DNA of 64,000 bases from Acanthochromis polyacanthus. Lineage: Eukaryota > Chordata > Actinopteri > Pomacentridae. The notes beneath the pieces were generated by a model. The model did not search any database. It saw only the letters and a list, made by a program, of their open reading frames with translations, and was not told the DNA's origin. Made by a program: the position numbers and the translations under genes. The DNA lies in NCBI RefSeq assembly GCF_021347895.1, contig NC_067118.1, forward strand, positions 37,933,755-37,997,754, in the 5' to 3' direction. Below are positions 14,939-27,300 of this stretch, piece by piece. Each line of letters opens with the position of its first letter. Within the stretch, counting starts at the first letter, position 1.

Positions 14939-15023
14939 CTTCAGACAGCTCCAGATCCAACTCCGCCAACTGGTCTCTAACCTCTTTTGGCAGGGCGGAC
15001 AAATCCACGCCGCGGTCTGCCAT
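14939..15023 (-). CDS. dip2b: dip2b first coding exon (partial gene)
   Basis: Disco-interacting protein 2 proteins carry an N-terminal DMAP1-binding domain and two adenylate-forming, acyl-CoA-synthetase-like domains. Only the first 28 codons and one base are here: MADRGVDLSALPKEVRDQLA then ELDLELSE, followed by GAAG|GTAAAG. Human DIP2A, B and C all start with a short MA(D/E)RG-like peptide, then LAELELELSEG with the same split Gly codon. The paralogue is assigned to dip2b because larp4 and DIP2B are neighbours in human; sequence alone cannot exclude DIP2A or DIP2C. The rest of the gene lies beyond the left edge. Confidence 0.82.
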
Positions 15024-15300
15024 GACTTCGCCGACGAACGCGAGAGTCTAGTCGAGTCGAAAGGACGCCGGGGGGTCGCGGGAAAACGTAAAAAACATAA
15101 AAATAAAAGCTCTCCCTTCAAGACACAAAACAGGCATCAGAGTGGGAGAGACGGTCCATCCGCACGGCTGGTCCTTCCGCCATAATGGGAGAAACTCACC
15201 AACGGCAACGCGCGGTCACGTGACTGCGCGCACCTCGCCTGTGTGTTGATTCACCGCATCCTGGAGCCCGGAGAGAGAGAGAGGCCGACACTGGTGCTCC
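15024..15300 (-). promoter_or_regulatory. dip2b: dip2b CpG promoter and leader
   Basis: CpG-rich sequence upstream of the first exon includes GTCACGTGAC at 15215-15224, a full E-box palindrome of the USF/MiT type, next to TGCGCGCA. If transcription starts near there, the leader contains a 21-codon upstream ORF (15183-15118, MAEGPAVRMDRL...) and a second short one. The start site is not known. Confidence 0.5.
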
Positions 15301-15379
15301 CTCTGCCGCCTGACCAGCAGAAACACAGCCCACACCTCCAATGGATCCCAGAAGACTCTCCAAAAAAAGTTCACATTAA

Positions 15380-16085
15380 CCTTCCTGTTGTCCTGCGGGT
15401 CAACATTGACCCGTTTTAAAGTTTGGGAATTTTTTTTTTTTCACAGTGAAACTTCTGATGTCCATATTTTCAACATTTTTGGAAAATCTCTGAACATTTT
15501 TGGTGGAAAAAAATGTTAAAAAATGTTTCTTTAAGAACATCCGAAAAAATGATTTTTTTTCCCCCTAATGTTCTTAAAGAAAATATTAGAACGTTTACTG
15601 ATATATATGGAATCACTTTAGATATTTTCAATTTTTTTGGAGGATTTTATTAATTTTAAAAAATATATTTATAATTTTTATTTTATTTATTTTTTACTTC
15701 TTAAAAAATATATATATTTCTTGCCAAATTTGGGGATTTTTTTGTTAAAATAAAACTTGTAAGGGAAACTTTTAAGGATTTTTTGGAAATTTCTTCCTGA
15801 AAATTTTACAAATTTTTCTTTAAAAAAATTGAGGATTTTTTGGAAGATTTTTACTAATTTTTGAAAATATTTCCAAGAATTTTCTTGCAAAATTTGGGAG
15901 ATTTTTAAAATAAACTTTCAAGGAAAACTTTTAAGGAATTGTTGTATTTTTCTTCCTGAAAGTTTTGCAAATTTTCAGAAATTTGAGAACTTTTTTTGCT
16001 GAATTATTTGGATTTTTTTCAGACAAGGAAACAATATTTTTTATCCTCATTACGGGCACCAAAAAAATTGCAAAAATAATGAAGG
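15380..16085 (+). mobile_element. TTAA-flanked piggyBac-like miniature element, copy A
   Basis: TTAA at 15376-15379 precedes CCTTCCTGTTGTCCTGCGGG. The other end reads GAAGG followed by TTAA at 16086-16089, so both ends give TTAACCTTC reading inward. The body is AT-rich with TTTTTGGA-type words and no transposase. TTAA targets with CCYT ends are the hallmark of piggyBac. Two more copies lie in this window. Confidence 0.65.
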
Positions 16086-16089
16086 TTAA

Positions 16090-18857
16090 AAGTTCCCAGA
16101 GTGACAAATTTTCTGCTCAAAATACTACAAAGATGGTTAATTTCACAATGACTGCATAATTCATGATATTTCAGTGTCTGTAAGCTTTAAATGCAAATGA
16201 GCAGCTGATTTCCAAGCCCCCTTCAGGAAGAAAACTCTGCCTGCATGGCTGCGTTTCAAATCACAGACTTTCTCTTTTTACTTTAAGTACATACTACAGC
16301 TGCCCTCATGCAGTAAGATTACAACATACTAAATCTTCTTCTGGCATACTGCATAGTATGTTATTATGGGTATTGAAATGCAGTCTCTCTCCCTGTATCT
16401 GTAGCTGTTTTCCAAATTGCATTTTTTTCCTTTCTCTTTAAGTGTGTACTACAGCTGCCCTCACAGAGTATTTACTGTTTCATGTGGCGTGCATGCAACT
16501 GGGACATACCACATTCGTCATAATATTACAGACAATCTACGAGTGAAGAGTTCCTCCATTCAGGTGCAGCTTTAATTTCACATGTCCCGGTTTTATTAAA
16601 CCACCAAATACATACACAAAATATGATTTTTACCTTTTGGGACTTTAAAATCTGATTGAGTATCCCATGTTCTGTGTGGTAATACTAATTAAGAAAAGAT
16701 AAGTAACTAGTAAATATGGTCTAGTACTGAGTGCTTTTCTAGTTTAAAAATGCAATGCTTTTAGTGTGATAAACACTGATTCTTGCAGATGTTTTCAGTT
16801 TATCTACACAGAGTTTGGGTAAGAAACATACCTGAATGAGCATTTATTTAACTGTTAATCAATTATACAAGTAGTTGCTTTTCAGTTTTTGGCCTGTTTA
16901 CTAGTCAATACATCGACTTATCATCTCAGGTATAGTAAAGTGTACACAGTATCTGAAGGCAGGAAAGGTTTACCAAGGTTGTAGGGGCCCTCACCTGATT
17001 TTGATCCTACTTTAAAGGAATAACTTGTTTTCCAGCTGTACCTAAGTTCATGTACTTTGGCTGAAAACTGCTCCAGTATAAATCCAGAACTCTAAGCACT
17101 CATGGCCATCTTCAATAGGCCGATGTGGCATTCCGACTGTAACCATTATAAAAATAAATACACCCTTCCACCCAGTGCCTCTGCAATTAAGGATCGCTTA
17201 CAAAAAGTTATGATCATGTTTTCCCTATGAGAAACATAGACATTGTCTTACAAGGAAAACAGGCTTCAAAGCAAACTGAACATAACAGCATAATTGTAGG
17301 CTACTGTCACTTTTCGCATTTCCAAAATTACTCGAGTTCAAGACCGAAAACATCAATTTTAAAGCAGGGCCAGAGCAAGGATTTTTCAGATACTGAGGCT
17401 GTGAGGGAAAGCCCTTGAAGGCACCCTGGAGTCCTGAACAGATGACATAGACAGGCAGATAGATTTTTGTTTTATGTTTTGATTTAAAAGCCTAATGAGG
17501 ATGGAAACAAAGACAAAGGGAGAAAATAAAACAAGAGATAAGGAATGTCTGAATAGCAGGAATTAAATTTTAGACACAAACTTAATTATCTGTTTTGATG
17601 CAAAATTTAAAACTACTGGGTATAAAACTGGAATTAAGTCACAATAAAGTGCAAGTTTTTAATGGGAGAATGTCATATATAGGCCCCCAAATCCCTTAAA
17701 AATGTAATATCACTGTCTGAGCAGCTTTGACTATTGAAGCAAAGGAACCAGAGCATATCTAAATCTTACTGTACTTCTTTCTAAAAATTCTAAAACAACT
17801 GAATGGGTAGGTAAGACTGTGAACAAAGCAGGCTGTGTAAAACGATACATACGTTCTGTAATTTTCATATCATATTTTACTAACATATTTAACAGAAAAT
17901 ATCTTCTGTCATTAAGAAACTTGAGCTGAAAACAGAGCAAGCAGTATAATGTTCATTTTGATGTAGTTTCTTTAATCAAAACTGCAGCACTGTAAGTGTT
18001 CATGGTATTCCACTTGGACATGCATGGAAAAGTAAATATATTCATATAGTACAGATATGTACAGCACAGGGACAAATTTTGAAATCATCAGTCCAACAAT
18101 GGGAGCGTGAAAAACCACTAATACACTATGTGCAACTTTCACATCGTTGCATTTTTCATTAAATTTCTCTATTAACGACAATTCTAAGTAACACTAATAG
18201 GCCAAAGACTGTAATGAATATTGTTGTTTGACCAATTAAAAAAATAAGTTAGACGAGAACATCCAAAAGACAGGACCAAATTCATCTTAAAAGATCGAAC
18301 AAAAGGGGTCAAATTTCTTTTTTGAAAAAGGACTACATGTTTCTGTTGAGAAAACAAACCAAAAACAAAACAATCTTTGAGTTACAGAAATTAGTCTCTA
18401 TATTCATCAGTACAATCAGAAGCGTTGTGACAAAAGTTGTATAGTGCTGACAACAGCACGCAACAAAAGAAAACAAAAAAAAAGAGAAAAAGGTGCCGAT
18501 GACACGAACTACACGAAAACATGATAGCTAGATATAGTTTGAATCGTCATTTCATAGGAACAATCGTCTATACGGGACTGCCAGGCAAATATAGTGCCAG
18601 CAAGTACAACAAAATGCCGGGGGTCGCCATTGGGACTGTAGGATAAAAGGTTCAGTCAAAGGTAAAAGTTTTAAAGTTGATGAGCAATTTCCCATTCATG
18701 TATACAGTACAGATAAGAGGAAACCAACATTTAAAAAAAAAAAAAAAAGATTTCTCTGACAAAGACCAGGACAAGAGAACTGTAAAAACTTAAAATGAAC
18801 AGTAATACAAAGCAACAATTAACTTTAGTGCATAAAGACATGTCCTCATACCGAGCA
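16090..18857. other. Spacer between dip2b and atf7
   Basis: No gene, RNA or complete mobile element is recognised here. It contains two diverged copies of a TTTAAGTRYRTACTACAGCTG segment (16268-16318, 16428-16476) and a 16-base A run after 18730. Confidence 0.5.
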
Positions 18858-19250
18858 GCCGCAACATTAAAACCACTGACAGGTGAAGTCTTGTTATAAA
18901 GAACTGTTCTGCTATGAATCCCTGTGGATGTACCACCAGCACCCTGGATAATGCGTCCTACAACACTGAAACTGCTCAGAAACACCTTGAGGAACACAAC
19001 AAAGAGCTCATGGGCCACCTTGAAAACTCCACATGTCCCAGCCTGACCGAGCATCTGTGAAATCCACCGGAAAAAAACCTGATCCACGGGGGCCCCATCC
19101 CGCGACCCAAAGGCTCGTCTGTCAGCGTCACGGTGTCAGACCCCCAGAGCTCCCGTGTCGACGCTCAGACAGGTCAGAGATGTTTTGGCGGCCCGGGAAG
19201 ACGAACTATATCAGGCAGGTGGTTTTAATGACGTCGCTGATCGGTGTGTG
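18858..19250 (+). mobile_element. Tc1-like transposon remnant
   Basis: The left end reads CATTAAAACCACTGACAGG and the right end GGCAGGTGGTTTTAATG, matching inverted ends of a common fish Tc1-like family. Between them are broken pieces of the transposase 3' half (GGATAATGCG, GAGGAACACAACAAAGAG, TGACCGAGCATCTGTG, CGGTCAGAG-like). It is internally deleted with multiple stops, so not functional. Confidence 0.75.
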
Positions 19251-21163
19251 TTAACTGACAGGTATCTTGTTTTTGAAATATCACATCTTGCAAATATATG
19301 ATCGTATCAGACAACAGAGGGCAGAACTGGGGTTTGGGCATGGGGGCAGAAATATACAAGTAAAACAAGAAAAGCAAACCGCTTGTTTCGGCGTTGGTGT
19401 AAAAATATATCGATATCTGGGTAAAACACCTCGGTGGGATTTCCAAAGATCTGGAGCCTTTCAGAAACAGTCACAAGTTGTGTTTTTATGCCTTTAAAGC
19501 TTTTTTTTAACCACTGAAATTGTCTTTGCTTTGTCTCTCCACCAGATGACAGACATGTACTGTTACACTTTAGCAAATACGCTATCACTGAATGAAGTGT
19601 TGTTTTCCACAGGCTTCAGGGAATCTTCAGCGAGTCGTTAAATCTCTCGTTTCCCATTGGCTGCTTTACATTTTATGAAATTAAGACAAATGCATTTCAC
19701 TGAGGCTGCTATTCTTCACAGGAGCAAATCTGTGTGTGTTGAAGCGGGAATATCGGAGGCACCAACGTGATCTTAAGGCAAAATTATCAGACGTTGTGTG
19801 TGAGACTGTGTTTAAGTGCAAGTATTGTCACCGTGACCTCTGAATCATGAAATAACAGTCAGGCTATTCACTTCCCGTCACCAGAACAAGTACCAGGTTG
19901 TCTTTGGGGATCCAGAGATCTGTGTTTTTGTTGTCGTTATGGCTTATTTTGGGTTTGGTAAAGAGCAAAGAGACTAGGGGGTTCATCGCACTTCCAACGA
20001 GCAGCAAGGATGTGCAACCATCCTGAGAAGTGTGAAAATAACAGTTACAGTAAGTCCAGGGCCCACACAGACGGACACAGTCTTGAGAATAGTTTCATTT
20101 AAAATGGAAAAGGCATCCACGTACAAACCGATAAACAGCTAAACTACCTGCCTGCGTTTTAGGAAATATACGAAGGATGAGAGAGGCTCAATTCCCTTCA
20201 GCTCAGACGAAAACTTTGCTCTAATAAACTAATTCTAAGTCAAAATCCAACATGTTTTGTTTCTGTGGATTAATAAGGGAGGATGTGCCAATTAGTCTAA
20301 GAAATATAGCTGCACATACTGTGTCAAGAACATAACACCCTATTAGAAAAAGTCACATGCTAACAATCTAGCTAATAATGCATCAGATCAGGAGTAGGCA
20401 AACTGCTATGTTCTGATGTACATAAATATACAATCACACACACAGTTAATACATTTTATCATAAAGGGGTGTACATGAGGTAAGGTTTCCGGGTCCGTCT
20501 TGAGATCGCTTTGAGCTGGAACCATTTCCAAAAGGTCTGGGTGAACAAGTGAGATCTGAGCATCAGCGTCAAGACGCTCTAGGTAATTACTGCATCTTTG
20601 GAGCAGGCATGTATAGGGACGTATGCTGTGATGGTATGTGTGGGTGTGTGGATGGCTGAAAAGTCGAGGAGCGCGAGGCACTATTCCCTGCTGAAAACAG
20701 TGTAAAGCCCTGTGCGATGTTTGCTATCTGGTTTGATCAAGAACGTTTATGTAACATCTGTGGGTCTGAAACTGTGCACACGTGTGGTACGCGTCCACAT
20801 GGGCAGTTCATTACGGCAGTATATCCGATGCAGTCATACAGTCCAGTGAAGAGTCATTCTGACTGAGGGTTAGGGGCAGATGAGCAGGGAAGCACAGGGG
20901 GGAACCAGGGGAAGGGGTATTGGAGTCCAGCCCCTGTAGTCTATGGCAAAGTGAACAGGAAGCTCTCTCAAAAGTCTCAGTCCATTCCCAGAAGGCTGCT
21001 GCTGAGCTCCAGGCCACAGCATGATGGCTCCACAGGAGGGTTGGAGGGAGGTGGGGAAGAGCAAAATGTGAAATTCAGGCTTGGAGATTAGGGAAGTTAG
21101 GAGGCGGGAGTCTTTTCTACCCCTGGGTGATGAGCCAAGTCTGGGCCACGGTGGCATCGCTCA
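19251..21163 (-). other. atf7: Probable atf7 3' UTR and spacer
   Basis: These 1.9 kb follow the atf7 stop and contain no recognised gene or repeat before a Tc1-like remnant. I found no clear minus-strand AATAAA, so the transcript end is not assigned. Confidence 0.3.
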
Positions 21164-21396
21164 TCATCTGGCAGCCGATTGAGACTGTGCAGCCATGATA
21201 ATGTGAGAGGCTCCACTCTCAGCCCTCTGCTGCTGCCCCATTCCTGCCAGAACAGACATAGCCATGGCTTCAGCTGCTGCCCTTGAGCTCAAACCGTTTT
21301 GCCCTGTGGAGGGGCTGTGCGCCAAAGAGCTGTGCTGAATCACCGGGGCAGGAGAACCTGTCGGCTCCGAGGTGTCTTTCATGCTCTCTTCTGCAG
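21164..21396 (-). CDS. atf7: atf7 last coding exon 11
   Basis: This exon starts after TCTGTTCAG and encodes EESMKDTSEPTGSPAPVIQH then SSLAHSP... ending IIMAAQSQSAAR and TGA at 21166-21164. It is close to human SSEPTGSPAPVIQHSS and VIMTPQSQSAGR. Confidence 0.96.
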
Positions 21397-24300
21397 CTGA
21401 ACAGAAAATCAAACACAAGTGCAGATTTAGAACAAAATTGGCAAATGCACCGAGCTTGAACACACTCGATTATTTCCATGCTGAATAGCTTTGGACATTT
21501 CCTTGGTTGCTTAGCAGTAAAAACAGCTAAATTTAGCAACATTATTCCAGTCCAAAAATCAGGAAACCTGCTTCAAATAGTTATGAATGAGAAAACACAC
21601 TTCAAAGATATTGGACAGTAAAAATGCTTCTTTTACTGTTTTTCCCCCTGTCTGGTAAATTTCAATCCTCTGCAGCTGTTGCCAAAAGATATTTAAGCTT
21701 AGTAACTCTAACAAGGCTCTAAAAAAAACTATAATTTCAATCAAAATGCTGCAACCAACGCAGCATGGGTACTTGAGTGTAATCTGTGAAACTCAGCACC
21801 ACAAACATCTGAAGTCTAACACCTGTTCACTCCTCTTTGTCCTGCTGTTATTACACATGTCTGAGCTAGTCGCCACCCCTCCCTTCAGGGACTCAATGCT
21901 TCTGTCAAACTGTGACTTGAGCAGTAGCACACAGTCTGCTCTAAAGCTTAATGGAAACGGCATTTGCCAAAGGAAAATAAACATTACCAGATAACACTAT
22001 CATCCTCATGTAGACATATTTACATAGTGACATACGGATGAGAAAAGCTCTGTTCTAAACCTTTATTTTAAGTTCTTAGCATAAATTTGAATGTCAATGG
22101 GATTTTCAAAAATCTTTTTACTACTAGAGTAGAACCAAAAAGTTCTGGTTTCACTCAGCTTTCTATGTTTTGCAGGTGTTTTTACATATGTATAAAACAC
22201 GATCTGAAATCAAGTTTTCTGGGACTTTAAATACCATCAGGTGAGAAATGATGCACATCTGTCTTTGCTCACCTAAGTAGGCAGTCTTCTTTTGTAGGGT
22301 GGTTACAGGACAGTCCTTGTGGGCCAACAGCAGCTGCTTCAAATGAGCCACTTCATTCCGCAACAGAGACACTTCATTCTAAGAGGGTGGAAAACCAGGC
22401 TGATCAATACTTAATATCGCAAATGATTTAGAATGAAGAGACCATTTAAACTTGCAGTACAGCTGGCAGTGAACAAACAGGCTTATGGCTTAAAAATGAC
22501 TAAAAACTACTGATGTGAAACAAGTTGAAATGGGTTCCAAATGTTGCAACCGGGTTCATTTGTAAAATTATTAAACTGATTTTCGTATCTGGAAGCCACC
22601 TCTCAAACTTCCACAGCTACTAGGAGCCAATCACTGCGCACAGTTGTTGTGTCTTTGTACACTAACACCACGTGTCATCCCCGTCCACCCACTCCAAGCC
22701 TACTCACAGACAGAGAGACGTTCAGAGAGCTGAGCTCCTCGGCCTTCTTCTCTAGGGAACAGACCCACAGTTTGCGTTTCTGTCTGCAGCGCGATGCCGC
22801 TGCCCGATTCCTCTCGAGGAAGCGCTGCCTTCGCTCGTCAGGGTCATCGTCTGCCGTCCGCCGTCGACGCCCACCTGTAGGTTGTGCTGGAGATACCTGG
22901 AGGGAGAAGAGGGGAAATGGTCAGAAGGAAACAGACAGACAAGTGAGGGGAAGATGACGAGAAAGAAAAGGGAAGTTTGAGTCATCGTTTCATCATTTTA
23001 GCCAGCACACATAAAAGTCATCTCCACACAAGTACAGCACAAGTTTTTTGCAACTTAAACAGGCAGTACGCCACATACACTGCAAAAACTCAAACTCTTA
23101 CCAAGTCTATTTGTCTTATTTTTAGTCAAAATGTCTCATCCCACTTGATTTAAAATAAATTCACTTAGCAAGTGACATTTCAGCAGATGGAGGGACCTGT
23201 TTAAGGACAATGCATCTTAAATATCTTGTTAAGTCAAACAATCTTAAAATGATCTTATTTGAACCCTGGTGTCTTCCTGTGGGTCAAATTGACCTGTTTT
23301 AAAGTTCTAAAACGTGTGAAAAAAATATTTTCACAGTGAGAACTTCCACATTTTCAAAATTCTTTGGGAAATTTTTGAACATTATTTGGTGGAAAAAAGA
23401 AATGTTAAAAAAAAAAGTTTCTTATGAAGTTTCTTAAGTTCTTAAAGAAAATATTAGAACTTTTACTGATACATATGTAACCACTTTAGATATTTTTAGG
23501 ATTTTTTTGAACATTTCTATTCATTTGTTGAACGTATTTACATTTTTTTAGATTTTTTAATTTTTTTTAATTTTTATTTCTTGCTAAATTTTTGGATTTT
23601 TTTCAGACAAGGCAACAATATTTTTGGTATCGTAAATGAGGACAACAGGAGGGTTAAGGCACCTAAGCTTGACAGTCCTGGTAAAATACAGTTTAAAATA
23701 AGTTCCCAGCTAATTTTAAGATCTCAAAATTCTAAATATCATATCTTATTTCAAGAAATCTTACCAAGCCATTTTCACTTGTTCTACTGGCAGATTTTTT
23801 TCCCCCACTTATTTCAAGGTAAAATTTATTTTAAATAAGTTTTTTTTTCTTGTTTTGAGAGGGCCAATTTTTTCCCGTGTAAAAGCCAAGGTTTAGTTCA
23901 GTTATATTCTGTTGTTTCTTAAACTTTCCAAGTTGAAAGAACGCTGTTTAAGGTCTTTATTATGTGCAACATAAAGTACCTGAGGTTGTGCAGGTGATGG
24001 AGCATCTGGCTGCTGGACAAGCAGCTGGCTCTGCTCTGCTTTCTGAGGGACCATGGGGCTGCTGCCCATGGCCATGAGTCCCATACTGTGTCCTGACGGG
24101 CTCTGCTGGGACAGTGCTGCCTTCAGACGCTGCAGGAGATCAGTTAGATAAGTAACGTCAATAACAAGCACAGGGATCAGAATAAACAGCACACACCCAC
24201 AGTATGAACAGTTCAATGCAAGTATACAAGAAACTGCTTCATCCCTGTAGAGAAAAGCTAATCATAGAAAAAAAAAAAAGCAAAGAAAGTAGGTCAGCAG

Positions 24301-27300
24301 ATTTAATAGCAATAACACAGTGATGATCTCAATGCACAAGCTCCATTTAAGCCAGCAACATATTTAGAGTTTCAGTAAGAACAACTTGAAGTAACCTTTG
24401 ATTTTGCAGGAAGTCATGTGTTGATCACACTTTAAGATATTCTCTTGAGAAAATTAGATTTTTGACCTTGTTACATTTCCATATGGTTTATAATCATGGT
24501 AAAATAAGCAGGGTTGAGTATTTCCACCTTATAACTACAGTGTACCAATAACAGCCTCACAAACATGGATTCAGAATTCCAGGTTTCAGACGTAACAAAC
24601 CTGAGTAATCAATCCTGACAGCTTGCAGGGTGACACTTTCTCTATAATAATTCCTCCTCACAGTCACTTTCTAGTTTGACCATGAATTGCTGAAATAGTT
24701 GAATTCTATAACTTGCCACTGTGTAGCACAGAGTAGCTTTACAGTGTCTGAACAGAGTCATCAGTGAGCTGGTGAGCCTGAGCTGCAGTGAGTAACGGAG
24801 GGGGACATGGAAAGACAGGCAGTTACTTCATAGGTGATAAGGGCTTATTTTCATGAAAAAAAGTAACTTTGACACACAGAGATGATTTTTATGGATTCAA
24901 ACAATGCCAAGAGAGGGATTTTAAGTACATAAAGAGTTCAGTGATGTAAGTTAATTTATTTATAATGGAAAAGGCAGAATTCTCTAAGGAGTGAATTTCA
25001 AAAGATTTTTAACTCTGCTGATATCACTGCCGACGCTGGCCTGATCGTGTTATATAGTTCCAGTTTGCTACCAGTCAGACATTTATGTGACATTCTACTG
25101 GGTCTGGAGGCTTTACATATTTCTGGAACAGTTTTTCATTTGATGCTGCTGGACGTTGCTGATTTGTGGACGTCGCTTTGTGATGGCGCATTATCCAGCT
25201 AACGGTAACTATGTAGAAAAAAATGACTGTGGCCCCGAAGGCACAAAGCTGTTTAACGGCACATTTACATAGACCACAACCTTCTGACAAAGATGTTTTG
25301 GTGCTAAGAGAACCACGTGTTGGCCCAGAAAAAAATTAGCACACTAGCTTAACACCCCTAACCTTTACTTACACCAATGATACTTCAACTGATGCCTGAA
25401 GGAGCAAGCAGTCTGTGCAAATAAAAGGATCTAATAAAGTGCTTTAATAACTTTACCAGGACCCAAACTTGAACGGCTACACCTGGTTTAGAATTGGGAA
25501 CTTGACACAAAAGTCTGCGAGTGTTTGCAGCATCATAACTTCAGCACAAATTATATTTACTGACTGTAAGGGTTAAATAACAAGTAACTGCAGTTAAGAG
25601 TCATATGATGAACAAACTGAGCCAGCGCAGAGGAAGGCTGGAGGGCGAAAATGGAGACAAAAAAGAAATAAAACAGAAAAAGATATAAAAATAGAGAGCT
25701 AATCTAGTGCTGACCATCTTGGCCTCTGAGTGGATGCTGTAGCCAGAGGGGGAGTTAGAGCCGCTGCTGCTGCCTCCCAGAGGAGGACCGGGGATCCCAG
25801 GAATGTTGGGTACCATGCACATGGGTCGGGCCAGCTGGAGACCGTATAGGATGCACAAATACATATGGATTAAAACTTAACCAACTTCTCAGCTCTAAAG
25901 TTAAGATGAAACATTTTTAGTCAGCCGGTTCGCCTTACATTAATGACAGACGGCATCTGTACGGGTCCAGGGAGAACCGGCACTGCCTGGCCAGAGGGAA
26001 GCATCATCATGGGGTAATGGCTGGTTGGCGAACTGGAAAACACACATATGGGATTGTAGTTATACTCCAAAATACACGCTTAAAAGTGCAGACAAAAACT
26101 TCTCAAACGCACAAGTCAAACACATACACACAACGATACATTAACGTTTTACAGGGATGAAAAACATCATGGCATCTAAGGACATACATGTGATGCTGTC
26201 CTTCTGTTACACAGTATGCAAAATGTGTTTTCAAAAGCTTACGTAAGATAGATTTTAGAGCCAGATCAAGGTTAAAGAGGTTAGCAGAGGTCAGCGCACG
26301 GATGCTGAATGATACTCACCCCAAAGTACGATTTGAAGGGGGTGCCTGTGTGATGACAGAGGTGGGTGACGGCATGGTGGGCTGAAGAGCATCAAAGCCC
26401 AAGTGTAGTGGGAGGGAACCTGGACGCACGATAGTCGGAGTGGGGGCTGAATTCCTGGGTGGTGAGTCCTAGAAGATTAGCCAGGTAATTTAGTAAGACA
26501 TAGTTCTTGTGTCAGGCGTTATTTTATGAAAATATTATACCAGTATTTTAAAACAAACTGTTATAATACTACTACCATAAAAGCATACAATGAGCCATTC
26601 TCTCTTCACATCCCTCAAGGTTACACACCTTAAAGCAATTCCCCCTTCTCCCATGGTTGTCCTACCTTTACTTTAACGAGAGGCTCCCTGTTGCTGTCTG
26701 ACTTCCCAGAGATAGATTCAGGGCTGCCTGGCGGTGAAGAGTCAACCTCTACAGGCGCCTCCTCTTTCACCTTGACGTCTGATGGTGTCTGAAGACTCAT
26801 GTCCAAAGCCACAGAGTTGGCAGCAGGGAGCTGAGAAGTGAGAGAAAATACGTTCACACCACTCACAGACAACAGAATATAAAAAAGGAAGTGGGTAGCC
26901 ACAGCATAGGGCGTACAAAACACTATTTTAAGAGCAATAACAGACAGAACCATTCAACTTAGATAATCGTAGCATGCTGATTAATATGTAAAATGGTTAC
27001 GGGAGCTGGAATTTTTGACTACATCAACACTTATGGTAAGAACAAAGGAAGCAAAAAGTTATTTCTCACTACTTTGGAGCCCCGGCTTCTGTACATAGCA
27101 GTAGATGCAGTCATGCACACATATAAAAAATGCACAAACCCAGTCCTTCCTTACAGAGTTCTTGGCCCTCTTGTCATCATCGTCTTGTTCGAAGGAGCTG
27201 GCAAGCTCATTAAACAGACCAACCTCCTCGCAGTTCTTTAGGAAACGAGTGGGAGTGGGTGTCTGGTCTGAGAAAAGGCAATGAACATGGATGACTACTT

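Noticed and set aside
15687..15890. ORF rich in Phe and Lys near 15.7 kb
   Set aside because: It is read-through of the AT-rich miniature element, copy A.
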